The position numbers and the translations under genes are program-made. The notes under the pieces were generated by a model. It saw only the letters and a list, made by a program, of their open reading frames with translations. It did no database searches and was not told where the DNA came from. This document shows positions 30,101-40,297 of a stretch of 64,000 nucleotides of DNA, one piece after another; position 1 is the stretch's first letter, and each line of letters opens with the position of its first letter. Source of the stretch: Branchiostoma floridae (taxonomy: Eukaryota; Chordata; Leptocardii; Amphioxiformes; Branchiostomatidae); assembly GCF_000003815.2 (NCBI RefSeq), contig NC_049990.1:3090918-3154917 (forward strand), given 5' to 3'.

Positions 30101-31391
30101 TCCCAATAATAAGTCGCCCTTAGTTAGTATCTCAACAAAGGCACCTTTAGAGCTAGTGGCTGTAGATTATCTTAAGGTTGAGGAAGCCACGAGCGGCCAT
30201 CAATATATTCTAGTCATCACAGACCACTTCACCAAGTTCACGGTGGCTGTGCCAACCAAGGACCAGTTAGCAGTTACGACAGCTAAGGCTCTATGGTCTA
30301 AGTTCATAATGCCGTATGGTTTCCCGAGGAGATTACATTCAGACCAGGGTGCGACTTTCTTGTCACAAACCATCCAGAGTCTTTGTGAGTTGTATGGGGC
30401 AGCACAAAGCCGGACAACTCCGTATCATCCGTCAGGAAATGGTCAGTGTGAGAGATTCAACAGAACGCTCTTAAATATGTTAGGCACCTTAACGACAGAA
30501 CAGAAGCGCAGGTGGCCTGATTACCTTCCCGAACTCGTGCACTCGTACAATAATACCGCACACTCGACAACCGGTTATTCACCATATTACTTGCTGTTTG
30601 GCAGACAAGCCCGTCTCCCAATAGATCTGACTCTAGGTATAGATAGTGTAGAGGACTCCGAAACGGAGGAGGTGACTCCTGATGAATGGGTGAATCAACA
30701 CCACAAGAGGTATCAATATGCGTACGAGCTAGCGGCTAAGAATGCAGAAACTGCAAAGGCAGGGCAGAGGCGGTTGCATGACCGCACAGCTAAAACGGCC
30801 CCCTTGTTGCCAGGCGAAAGAGTTCTGGTGAGGAACAAGAGGATAAGGGGTCCGTGTAAACTTAAGGATCAGTGGGAGACAATTCCTCACATTGTGGAGT
30901 CTAAGCCGAACGCTGACCTCCCTGTATATGTTGTCACGCCAGAGAGGGGAGGGGGGCGAAGTAGAACTTTGCATAGGGACATGTTAACGCCTTGCATGTT
31001 TGATCCACGCCCGAGAAGCGCCAGGCGGCCACGTGCCGGACAAAGGGAAGTCGAGGGGCGTGATGAGGTAGAAGTAGAAGAAGCCATAGAGAGAAACAAT
31101 GAGGGGAGTGAGGAGGACGGGGAGCCGTCCATTGTTCTCGTGCAGCCCCCGGCAGCACCTCCTGTAGAGGAAGAGGAAGCCAGGTATCCCGTGAGAGAAA
31201 ACAGAGGGGTTCCGCCTGTTCGGTACGCTGATGTGCAGCGTTCCCGCCAGGTTCTTGAAAGTATGCGTCCAAATATTTGTGAGGGGCGTAATGAGCGCCG
31301 AAGGCGCGAGACGAGCGCCGCAGGCGCTCGCATTCTGGGGGGGTCCAGGGGCATGCTCCCCCGGGAAAATTTGGATTTTCAAACCCTCTAG
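27183..31391 (+). CDS. Gypsy Pol polyprotein: protease, reverse transcriptase, RNase H, integrase
   Basis: The 1402-codon frame lacks a natural ATG near its start (the first codon counted is TTG), so it is most likely made as Gag-Pol by -1 frameshifting. Protease: DTGSQ, about residues 50-54. Reverse transcriptase: LDLASGYWQV and catalytic YLDD, about 523-526. RNase H: YVDASHDGLG and YTDNNPLAHL. Integrase: zinc-binding HSRAGH (about 927) with CERC (about 962), and a DDE core of VAVDYL, HSDQG (about 1050) and GNGQCERFNRT (Glu about 1087), then a GPY/F-like module ending LHRDMLTPC. No chromodomain is visible. All catalytic residues are intact. The last ~35 codons (ERRRRETSAAG and beyond) appear to be read from an inserted DNA repeat. 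Confidence 0.95.
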   Translation: MREGLSSTCVSQNSNSSSNRSSDDLMARTIGRCDIVDVDFEGVSVPCLMDTGSQVTTLTYNFFKTHFGDRGERLKDASSWLKLTGANGLPIKFVGYCELDVTFRGRTLPKRGIIVVEDGCGTAPGILGMNVISEYHSDSVGQSTNTDTCSKAWQKAIRSARRQANFAREDGRVGYARASGRRQIIVPAGHEMVVYGRARPSPDNKPYQVLVELPDAGCLPAPILVARCYAEVRGGRVPIRLANVGRQDVHISQKARLGVLYLAELQTQGTVELEATGEQEVRVNFIQCNVSVNTEDVNEVPPQPHRVKTDDPDSQDVYSKLDLDGAELTPEQEAKLEALLERHADVFSSHKQDFGYTETIKHKIPTGDAQPIRQPYRTIPPCLYKEVKQHVQDMLDQDVIRESCSPWASPVVLVRKKDGDLRFCVDYRRLNAKTHHDAFPLPRIEESLSALQGAAMFSTLDLASGYWQVAVDEADREKTAFSTQFGLFEFNRLPFGLSGAPATFQRLMQRCLGDQNLETLLIYLDDIIVFSSDFDDHLARLDLVFTRLRAHGLKLRPDKCHLFKRRVKYLGHVVSEQGVATDPEKCAALRDCPVPKTAKQVKSFLGFCSYYRRFVKDFAKIAHPLQKLTVGQPKKGRRQVTPPFEWSAECQEAFDTLRKQLMSADVLAYPDFTLPFTLYVDASHDGLGAVLSQEQKGIEKVIAYASRGLRPTERKMDNYSSFKLELLGLKWAVTDKFKDYLYGAKCTVYTDNNPLAHLGTAQLGAVEQRWAARLANFDLEIKYRPGKANVNADVLSRLPREVVAAVCENYVVPPSEPLSVKICQVVGASLFDPMPTLPGSSQHDLSQQQRDDPIIDRVIHYVNRGRKPDCRERAGEERDVVRILGQWERLELKEGVLYRRAVNHKTDQGVRQLVLPAALRREVFSQVHSRAGHLGVPRVLDLLRQRFYWPGMEGDVSAWIQSCERCCLRKTRPPNNKSPLVSISTKAPLELVAVDYLKVEEATSGHQYILVITDHFTKFTVAVPTKDQLAVTTAKALWSKFIMPYGFPRRLHSDQGATFLSQTIQSLCELYGAAQSRTTPYHPSGNGQCERFNRTLLNMLGTLTTEQKRRWPDYLPELVHSYNNTAHSTTGYSPYYLLFGRQARLPIDLTLGIDSVEDSETEEVTPDEWVNQHHKRYQYAYELAAKNAETAKAGQRRLHDRTAKTAPLLPGERVLVRNKRIRGPCKLKDQWETIPHIVESKPNADLPVYVVTPERGGGRSRTLHRDMLTPCMFDPRPRSARRPRAGQREVEGRDEVEVEEAIERNNEGSEEDGEPSIVLVQPPAAPPVEEEEARYPVRENRGVPPVRYADVQRSRQVLESMRPNICEGRNERRRRETSAAGARILGGSRGMLPRENLDFQTL

Positions 31392-34128
31392 AACACAATT
31401 TCCTGCAATTTGAGAGGATAATCACGCACTTGAGATTGGATGTCGGTTGCCTCTTTTACTCCCATTTTTAGTTATCGACGACCACCCTCTTCATCAAAAT
31501 ACGTTATATTAAAAAACAAACTATAAGCACACCTGCAGGGAATCAGCCTTCCGTGATCTGGCCCGGGTATTATTTGTCCAGACATGTCTATATGAACATT
31601 TTGGATTTTTGACGCTTCAAAACAGGACTCTAGCCAGTTCGTCAGCCCATGGAAAAATTCTGCCAATTTTTTTCCGTCATTGAAAAAAAAATGTCTACCT
31701 CGTGCGATCGATGTTGCGCCCTCCCGCATCAAATAGTTTTCCGAGACGATAAAATAACGGCGCCATCACACTTTGTGTTTTTTTTCTATTTTGCCCGATG
31801 ATTTTACTCAAATTTTTCGAATCGGTGGGGTTTTACAAGGCCTTGCCGTCATTTTCCACGAGCGTGCGTTTGTTTCCTGCGACCTCAGGTAACCCCGTTT
31901 TCGGCGTGAAATCTTTGGCTTGATTTCTTTTTGAATAGATCAAGAACGTTATACATTACTCGAAGGAGGACGATCTGCTGCCTCTTTGGCAGTGATCAGT
32001 GCCGGTGTAGCCTTGAAGCAGTAGCCAGAAAGACGTCCCAACGTGCTGGGCGCTGCGATCGACGGTCCGTAAGGGGAGGGGGGCGTACCGCGCCATGTGC
32101 CACGGAGGCGCCAACGCTAGTGCACAGCCGACTCGATCGACGCTTGACAACAATATTGCGGCCCCTTTTCTGCCACAAATTTTGTCTTTTTGAAAGAAGG
32201 AGAAATTTTGTAAATAAGAAATAAAGTGTATAGTTTTGGATTCTTCACTTATTTACCGCGCACCGTTTTTTTTTTAACTTGGATAAATGGGGAAACTTTA
32301 ATAGTAAATTGTTAGCAGCTAGGGAAGAAACTCCAGACGACACGGGCGGCTACCAACGTCACGTGCGCTAATACTCGGTAACTTTTGTTTTGTTTTTCCC
32401 GATGACCAATGACAGAGTGTAACATTACATTTATCAAACGCTGATTGGTTATCAAGATGATTGGATTTGGACCTGGTGGCTAATCTAGACTGATTGGCGC
32501 TAGCGGCCTGTTGTCAAAGATACCGACTGCCAATCAACTGCCCACAGCGTGAGAACTTTTGTTGAGATGTGCAGCACTCGCGCAGAACAGTTTGTTCGTT
32601 CAATACTAGTATTACCCACAAATCTTTAACAAATATGTGAAAATGAGGACAAGTAAATATCAGAATATAAAATCTGCATAAGATTTCTTCGAGTGTTAAA
32701 GAACGCTGACTGTCAGATGTATTTCACTGACTACAAAAAATTACATTGCGCAACGGACGGCTCAGACTGGCTCGTGGCAGGGTGTGTCGGACATGGGTCC
32801 GCTAGTTGTAAAATGTGCCGCGCTCCGCCCTATGCCCAGACTACTGGGATGACCGGAAAGTGAAGAATTTGAAGTATAAATTGTAAAGGTAGGATTCCTT
32901 CGTATAAAGACAGATTTTTTAAAAGATTCCAGATACATTTTGTACACTGGTGGTACAGGTCAGCCTTTCCTTCAGATTTTTTTATGGACGCATTCAGCCG
33001 AGCCGAGTGCGTCTTTCCAGAAAAAAATGCGTCCAAAGACGTAAAGACGTATGCCTGGCGGGAACGCTGCTGATGTGTTTAAACAGCGTGCCAGCAATCT
33101 TTTCCAAAGCGCATGTAGATCGCTTAGAAAGAATGATACAACAAAATGAGTTTTGAAGTAATGTAATGTAAATGTATTTTCGGACTTTTGAAGTGGGCAG
33201 CCATCTTAGGGAAAATAGTTAGCCGGGGGGAGGCAAGTAGTGCGTTTTGCTTGGAAAGCCATACTTCGGCGTTGGGCTCCGGCCCTTCGGTAAGTCGCAC
33301 TGCTCGTAGATTAGACAAGGTGATTGCCCCTTCCCAAATTAGTATCTTGTTAAGTTATGTAGCGATTATATTTCCAGTTAGTTGCGGTAGTATGATTAGT
33401 ATTCATAGAGTTGAAGGAGTTCCTGGTCAGGGAGAGTTTATAGTCTGGTTTGTGTTGACGTCACAACAGTTTTTTCGTCGGAGTGTCTCAGTGAAGTTGG
33501 TAGGAGTATTTTGTGCGAATATCTGATAGTTATGGCGGTCAGGCTAGGTGTGTGTGTTTGTGTGTTCTCTTCCCCTATTCCTGCACAGGTTCACGAAGGA
33601 CGTCGACGTTTGGCTGGAGAGGTTAACTACCGCCAGGCCATCCGACCCTACTTGGACGCCGTGTCGCAGTCGCCACCTTAACGGGGACTCCCGCAGCGTA
33701 CACATCGTCGTCGGGAAACCTTCCACTGGAGGCCGGCGAGATGGAAAGCACCTGGGGAGAGACTGTGTGCAGACGTCTGTGCGCCTTGCAACAACACGGG
33801 AGGAGGGAGAGACACCGCGAAGAAACACCGACCTGGGAGGGACCGGACCGGTGGAAGCGGGTGGAAACTGGGAGAGAAGAGAGGAGAATATGAACACCAC
33901 GACTGACTGAAGGGTGGAAAGCAACTCAAGATTTTGAACTCTGAATTATGATGAACTCTGTGACCACGTTCCGTATTGTCAATGTATTATGTTTCTATAT
34001 TCTTTGTAGTATTTCTTTACCATTGTTTGACTATCCAGTTGTTTGATCTGGAGTTTAAATATGGAAGTGTTTTTTTTATCAGTATGCACATGTCTGCCTC
34101 GCCGGGGACGGCTCGATTAAAAATTCAT
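31392..34128 (+). other. Long 3' region of the Gypsy element with inserted repeats, no env seen
   Basis: About 2.7 kb separate pol from the purine tract, which is long for a simple Gypsy element. Positions 31330-31430 share GGGGGGTCC-G-GGCATG, GGAAAATTT, AACCCTCT and CACTATTTCCTGCAATTT-type sequence with the MITE at 48592-48844, so a hAT-like insertion starts near 31290. Positions 33460-33475 contain TGACGTCA. A 120-codon ORF at 33548-33910 follows a CCTGCACAG acceptor-like string but has no recognised domain. Another AATAAA is at about 32219. Confidence 0.55.
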
Positions 34129-34137
34129 GGGCGGGGA
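34129..34137 (+). other. Polypurine tract candidate
   Basis: GGGCGGGGA lies directly before the right LTR, where the plus-strand primer of an LTR retrotransposon is expected. It has one pyrimidine. Confidence 0.55.
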
Positions 34138-34731
34138 TGTAAGTGGGGTAAAGATGGTAACTCCCGGTTCTTTTTGGGAATCTGCTACAAGAGTTCGACA
34201 CTAGAGGGAAATGACCACACGGACACAGGGCATTCTCTGCTCACACAAAGGCTCCGCTCTCAAGACAGCCTAACTTGGACGGAACCATGGATCAACTGAA
34301 CTGTCTGAGCAAAAAGCCTTGAATTTATTCATCTTTTTCTGACACTTGGCTGCGAGACGAGTGTCTCGGGTTCACTCCATTAAGTACCTTTACCATACAT
34401 ATCATAACAGTGAAGAAACCTTTTGATGTCTTTGTTGTTTTTAGAGATGAAAGGGTTGAAGAACTAATGTCTACCTGCTAACGAGTTCTATGGCTTCAGT
34501 GTGAATTACAATAACACATGGACGACATGATAATGGTTCTTATGAGTTCTGTGTGAAATACGCTAACATCTGGGGAATAACACAAGTCTTACTTTCCAGC
34601 CGATGCAAATCGCGATTCACACCTCAGCGTTGTGGCACAGACACAACCAGCAAACTAACTCTAGTCCTTACAACATGATAGCAAACAATACACAATGAAA
34701 TACAATATTTGGCTATTTCGCCCTACTTACA
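34138..34731 (-). repeat. Right LTR of the Gypsy element, in inverted orientation
   Basis: Same length (594 bp) as the left LTR and its reverse complement, with one difference seen (GATGAATAAA versus GGTGAATAAA near the poly(A) signal). The U5 end faces the element interior and the U3 end faces outward, so its promoter would fire leftward, convergent with the left LTR. Its poly(A) signal is on the minus strand. Confidence 0.93.
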
Positions 34732-34927
34732 CATGTACTGGGTTTCATACATAATTGTCTTATGATGTAGGTGTATATGGATTGCTATTAGCTGCATTGA
34801 CTGTTACCACCTACTTGTATTAGTAGAATAAATGGCTATGGTTCCTCAACAATTTTAGTATGATCCATACTTCCTAAATTCAGAGTGGAGCATGTAAAAT
34901 TTGTTTGGTGCAGGTAATCTTCAATGT

Positions 34928-35156
34928 TAACGCTAGTTCACCTTTACCCGGGGGTAACCTATATTCGTTGTTTTTAAAAACAGGACAATCGGGGATATCA
35001 AGTTGAGGGACGGTGTAATATTCTGGAAATAGCTGCAAGCAATAATTTGAAAATGTCGCAGTTTGAAACTACGGTCCGCTGACTTGATATCCCTGAATAC
35101 CAATTAAAAGAACAACGGATATAGGTTACCTGGCGGATAAAGGTGAGCTAGCGTTA
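34928..35156. mobile_element. TA-flanked MITE, AACGCTAGTTCACCTTTA family, copy 2
   Basis: TAACGCTAGTTCACCTTTA and TAAAGGTGAGCTAGCGTTA are inverted ends. It is inserted within the right half of the CAGGGCTC transposon. It is related to 16051-16267 through the ends and the inner GGTAACCTATAT, TTTAAAAACAGG and GGGATATCA motifs. Confidence 0.85.
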
Positions 35157-35192
35157 CCTGCACCAATGCAGAAAAAAGCATTTCGAGCCCTG

Positions 35193-37398
35193 ATGTGGAA
35201 ATCATGATGACTGGTCTGTCAGTCAAAATGGTGACAGAAATTACCTCATAACAAGAATGGATGGCACAATGTGCCTAGAAATGGGGTAATTGCTCTATTT
35301 TTCATGTTATTGTATTGGCAATGCTGCTTGGCTAATCTGAAAAGAGTACAGTCATTTGTTCTACATTTTGGACATATCTATGTGATTCTCACAAGTTGGG
35401 TAACTGCTATTTGGCATATTCTTGCAAATTTGGCAGTTTTTACCTGATTTGGTAGGATTAATGTCATCTGGAGGAAATAAAGGTAACATTCAGAAAACAT
35501 ATTAGATCAGATAAAATCTAGCTAATCAATCTTGATCCTGAATAGTACGTCAGCGCTTCAAATGATTGTACATATTCTTATTTGCTTTAACACCAACACC
35601 GATCATAACACCGAAGAAGAGATACATGTCAGAGCAAGAAGAGGGAAAAGACAACACCTAAAAAAAGACAGGCTGTTGTAAATTTTTGGTTGTGGTGGGA
35701 AAGATGTCTGATAGCTCAGGAATGAATCCACTTTCATGTATGATGTTAACATCAGTGACTACGTAATCTGTTTGGTAGAGGGTGAAACCTTGAAATAAGT
35801 CAGTGTGAGCGATTGACACGATTTCCACACGTTCCAGGAGTATGGGACCCTCAGGGCAGTTTGGTAAAGGGTAAAACACCCCAGAACCTTGAAATAAGTC
35901 AGTGTGACTGTGAGCGATCGACACGATTTCCTGCGTTCTCGGAGTATGCGACCCTCCGGGCACCCTTATCTCAGGGCTGCACGACTGGCTCGAAATGTTT
36001 ATGATTTAAACGATTAAGTCACAAATCTTGTTCCTGGTACAGATTAGAACTGCAATCGCCTGCTTTACAGCCAAATGAACAGAAATCAAGTCAAATCAGC
36101 CTCTTCACAAGACAAGAATTTGAAGTTGAGAATTCAAAGTGGTTGAAAGAGTCGCCCGCACTTTCTGAGAAGCAACTTGGCAGCAGGTGGTAGAGACAAC
36201 TTATCAAGTGTCTTGATCAATGTAAGTATGAAACCACCATGAAAATTCATTGTCCCAGAATTTTGATACTTCAGGTGCCTGCATCTGTTCATAAGCCCTA
36301 ATGTTCTGTTTTCTATTTTTTTGCTACCTCCACAATTTTCATCAAAACTTATGTTGCACATTTTGATCCCTTGTTGATGTAATTTTGTGTTTACCAACGA
36401 TGAATATCAAATCAACAAACACAATATTCGGCTCCATCTTGTGGGACCCGCGCCCCTCCCCGTGGTGGCAGCAGATAAACGGCAAACCTGCCGTTTAATT
36501 ATCTTCCGCAGATCTAATCACAACCCGTGTTTACCTCCCATCTGGAGTTCTGAGTGAGATCACAGCTACAAAATTAACCTGCCGCTTTCACGGCTCCACA
36601 TGCAAGAGCTCAAGGCCAAACTAGGGGTAGCTACCTACAAAATAGTTTTTTCTTGTTTGACCGGTCCAGAAAAAATGGACCTGAAAAAAAATCAGTGGAC
36701 CAGATTTTGGACTAGTAGAAATTATACCGATAGGTGTTCATGTGTTGTGAGGCTTACACATCAAAGAAAATAGCAACAGCGAAGCAGAGGGGTGTTGTTT
36801 GTCATTTTTACCAAATTTCAACAGTCAAAGTGAAACTTGGTCTAAAACAGAGACAAATACTGTAGACAGAACGTGCTAGGCTTCTCTAAGTCTAACTGCC
36901 TCATGTGGGAGCCTCTGTGTCTAAGTCTAAGCTCCCAAACAATGAGTGGGATGGAAAGAATTTAAAGCTCGAGACAGTTCTGGGCCTAATCCACTACTTT
37001 AACTACTAGACTATACCCTTGCTCACATCCTGTGCTCACTGAAGCTCGACACCTCGATGTGACAACAAAATTAATTTCCAGCGCGCCGCTAATCCCTAAA
37101 GTTCCTCCATCATTGTGCCAGTAGAGGGCTCGAGGCTCCGTGAAAAGCGGTAAATCCTTCAGTTGCCACCTCTTCGTGATAGATCAATTGAGACTGACAG
37201 AAACTTGGCGGCAGTAGTGAATCATACAGTATGGAGAGTCGTTGTGATTGTTCATCAAAACATCTCCAACTGGGACCTGCTAGAAGCTAATGAAAAGGCC
37301 AATTGGCCTGGCTGTAGTGCTGGCAAGGAACGATATGATGATGATCAAAATATTGACATATGGGTTCCAGCTAATGCAGTTTAGTGTATCAAGTAATC
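35193..37398. other. Intron 1, with a small tandem repeat and a hAT-like half element
   Basis: Positions 35785-35965 hold two copies of a unit of about 95 bp (CCTTGAAATAAGTCAGTGTG, then GACACGATTTCC, then GGAGTATG-GACCCTC-GGGC). Positions 36623-36730 (CTAGGGGTAGCTACC, GACCGGTCCAGAAAAA) are a one-ended relative of the hAT-like MITE at 6981-7384. No gene was recognised. Confidence 0.55.
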
Positions 37399-38701
37399 CA
37401 GGGCTCCAGACTAACTTTTTGACCTAGGAGCATGGCGCTCCTAACTCCTAAAACTTAGGAGCGCCAGCAAAAAGTTAGGAGCACCACTATGAAAGGTTGG
37501 GAGCACAAGCAAACGTTTGAAGCCATACAAAATATTACTCCAATAATCAATGTTTTTGACTAGAGGTGGCTATGGCTTAAAGAATTAATTAGGGGTGTTA
37601 TATATTATATATAGTTACCCAGTAACCAAACAAGAAACAAGAGAATACATGAGATCACTTTCAAGTAATATAACACTGATTCCTTACAATATATGATTTT
37701 TATAATGTTTCATAAGTTAATACACACAATCAGGAAGAGTAAATTAACCTTACTGCTAAAGGTGAAACTTGACTGTTACATATACAACAACAAACTAAAG
37801 AAGTCTACAAGAAAATCTGCAAACCAACAGAGGAGAAAGTGTAGCCAGGACTGTCAGGTACATCTTGTATTTCTTTTGTATCTCTTCTACTTTGTTAAGA
37901 ACATAGCTGAAAATAGATGCACTGGAAAATTAGAGGTTTACTTGTAGCCTGTAACATCAGTGTTAACTTATATAGAAAAATCTGTGTACAAACAATTCAT
38001 ATTTTCAGTTGAAAAAATGTAGCAGAAAAGATGTGTTCGAAGGGCAAATCAATCGAACTTTTCCCAACAAACAACATCTACTTATCAGTCTTTTGAAAAT
38101 AAAGACTGCAACAAAAGTAATATATGAAGGAACCGTGAAAAAATCGCGACCTCCGTTCAACATTTTCTACGATTTCAGTGCCGACACAGCCCCCCTCCCC
38201 AGTTTGGCATCGTCGCATTAGCTGTTGTTTTTCCCGCATTCCACCGACAAACAAGCAAAAAAAACCTCCAAAAGAATCCTATACATGTACTTATCACCAA
38301 GGACTTTAGGCATTCGATGAGTTTTCGTCAAAGTTACACGCTTTTGAAGCTTTCCTGCGTGATTTTTCCCGCGATCACAGCGGGGATATCAGATATTCCA
38401 CCAATAATGGCGGCCGGGCGAGCTACATCACGCCGAAATGGCCAATGGGGTGCGACTCTCGCGATTCGCGAGATGTGAGTTACTGCGAGACTTGCGCGAG
38501 ACTTGAGTTAGAATCAAAATGGCGGCTCGGTGAAGGGCCGAAATCGGCGAATTTTGAACTTTGAGCGAAGTTTTCGGGGGAAAATAAGGGCGTTGCTCAT
38601 TTTTTTTATTGGCGCGCCGTGCGACCATCATTTAAAGAATAGGCGCATTATTAAAATTACGGTCGCATTGCGACCAAATCTAGTCGCAGTCACGAGCCCT
38701 G
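37399..38701. mobile_element. CAGGGCTC-family transposon, 1.3 kb, 5-bp target duplication TAATC
   Basis: Ends CAGGGCTC and GAGCCCTG are flanked by TAATC on both sides (37394-37398 and 38702-38706). The left subterminal region has repeated TAGGAGC/GCTCCTAA motifs. The right half is CpG-rich, with GCGCGA-type repeats and GGTCGCATTGCGACC. No transposase was recognised, so it is non-autonomous or a decayed deletion derivative. Confidence 0.85.
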
Positions 38702-40170
38702 TAATCACACTTTTATTTGGGACCATCCCAACAATTAGACGAGAATTACACTTATTTTCAGCTAGCAAAATGGTGCCTTGCTAGTATTTAATTGTAGTAG
38801 TATTTAATCTGGCACGGAACGCTATGATGAATTGTAGTAGTAATTGGCTTGTTGAGCAATAAAACATACAATTTTGTTAATTGTGTACTTAGATTCTATG
38901 TCAGATCAAATGTGAAAAACATTGATATGACCCCCAAATTGACAAAATCAAAGTACATGAAGTCTAAACAAATGAAGTGCCCCCATAGGTAGCCTTAGAG
39001 CTTTTCACATGTCCACACCATGACAGGGCCAAGACCCCTCTGCTCAGTAAAATTTCTATGTAAAACCCCCACCCCAAAACCCCCATGGTCAGCCTCAGAA
39101 GGCCATAACCTTGGCCATGATCAAGTGATAGAACGCGAGGTTACGTAACATGAATGTTTGGCATTTCGCCGTACATCAGAGAAAAGCCACAGTAATTAAT
39201 CAGGCTTTAGAGTTCAGTGTGTGACAGCGTTTGGAAAATGAGGAATGATTCAAACTTACAACCCCTGATTGTGGACTACTAAATTTTGCAGAAGAAAAAG
39301 GACCACAGAAAGTCAGATATGCCAAGAGAGAAGTAGAGTTCAATAGGTAACTAGGTTTCATACAATATTTGAAAGGTAAAAGAGAAAGCAGGAAATTGTA
39401 AGCAGCAAAACTGTGGGGAAGAAAAGAAGGAAACTGAACTTAATCATTCTTGACACTCAACAACCTTAAGCAATTTTGTTTTTGTTCAACAAATAAGAGG
39501 AAATATACTTTTTCCTAATCTCCGATGAAGCAGACGATGAGAGGGAACATCTTAACACTCTCTAACTTGTCTGGCTAAAAAAAACACACACAAAAATGAC
39601 AAAAGAAAAAAGAGCCACCGGTACCAGAAACTGTTCCTATCTCCCCCTCATGATCACAGTACACCTACATGTATCTGCTTGGTCCTGGAGATTGCTACTG
39701 TTTACCTCCAGTAATCCCCTTTGACAAGCCAGCCCAGATGCTGCTAGGATACCCCTGCTCGCCACATACAGCTGCTCTACACAGAATGACAGTCATGTAG
39801 GGTATGAAACCCTGGGGACCTTCCGCCCCCTAAATATGCACAGGACAATCCCCATCCAAAAAAGGCTGCGCTAAATATTCTGGGAACACTCGGTGGAATC
39901 ACACAAGGATATCGCGTTGTGCCCCCCTCTCAACACGTGGTCGGAAAGCGGGAGTGATCGATACTATCAATTACCCTCGCGAACATCAATCAGAGGGAGT
40001 TGTCAGCGGCTTCCATTGTGGTTGGGTTTTCCTGAACTTGATAGGTTTTGAGGTTTAACTGCGAGCTGTTTTTGCCGATAAGCCTATCAATGTAGTTTAA
40101 CCTCTGCTTCATACTAGAGGTGATAATCTCAGCCCCGATCGCAGAACTGGAAAACTACCGAATAAAGAGG
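38702..40170. other. Intron 1, no gene seen
   Basis: Unrecognised DNA. Confidence 0.4.
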
Positions 40171-40297
40171 CTCTTTTTTACACAGCCATTGCTTTAGTCA
40201 CACCAATGTTTCGGTGACCGTCTGTCACCTTCTTCAGGGCAATTCTGACTGGTTCACATTGTACATTGTGAATAAAGCAATGGTTGTGTAAAAAGAG
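40171..40297. repeat. Inverted repeat with Penelope-type terminal motif
   Basis: CTCTTTTTTACACAGCCATT and the inverse AATGGTTGTGTAAAAAGAG bound 127 bp. Inside on the minus strand is CCTGAAGAAGGTGACAGACG followed by GTCACCGAAACATTGG. This resembles the CTGATGA..GAAACG palindromic motif next to the Penelope relic at 57570-57920. Confidence 0.6.

Larger units (their letters stand above)
25227..34731 (+). mobile_element. Ty3/Gypsy LTR retrotransposon with inverted LTRs
   Basis: This 9.5-kb element holds gag (26167-27156) and pol (27183-31391) on the plus strand, opposite to the host gene. The 594-bp LTR at 25227-25820 is present at the right end as its reverse complement (34138-34731), differing at one position by eye. 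CATG lies immediately outside both ends (25223-25226 and 34732-34735), consistent with a 4-bp target duplication. A primer-binding site follows the left LTR and a short purine tract precedes the right one. Integrase placed after reverse transcriptase and RNase H puts it in Ty3/Gypsy; the clade is not assigned. No env-like gene was recognised. Open gag and pol and near-identical LTRs indicate a recent insertion. Confidence 0.92.
25124..35192. mobile_element. CAGGGCTC-family transposon split by a Gypsy element, 5-bp target duplication ATGTG
   Basis: The left end CAGGGCTCGAAATACC and right end GCATTTCGAGCCCTG are inverted repeats, flanked by ATGTG at 25119-25123 and 35193-35197. Its own sequence is 25124-25226 plus 34736-34927 and 35157-35192, about 330 bp, with GTGCAGGTA motifs on both sides. 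The Gypsy element and a TA-flanked MITE inserted later. Same family as 18125-18476 and 37399-38701. Confidence 0.85.

Noticed and set aside
33548-33910. Possible env or accessory ORF downstream of Gypsy pol
   Set aside because: It has no signal peptide, transmembrane segment or cleavage motif, and the complementary strand is open as well. An upstream acceptor-like string is not enough.
34138-34731. Right LTR as an independent solo-LTR insertion
   Set aside because: Its immediate flanks (GGGGA and CATGT) do not match each other, whereas the outer flanks of the whole element both read CATG and a purine tract precedes it.
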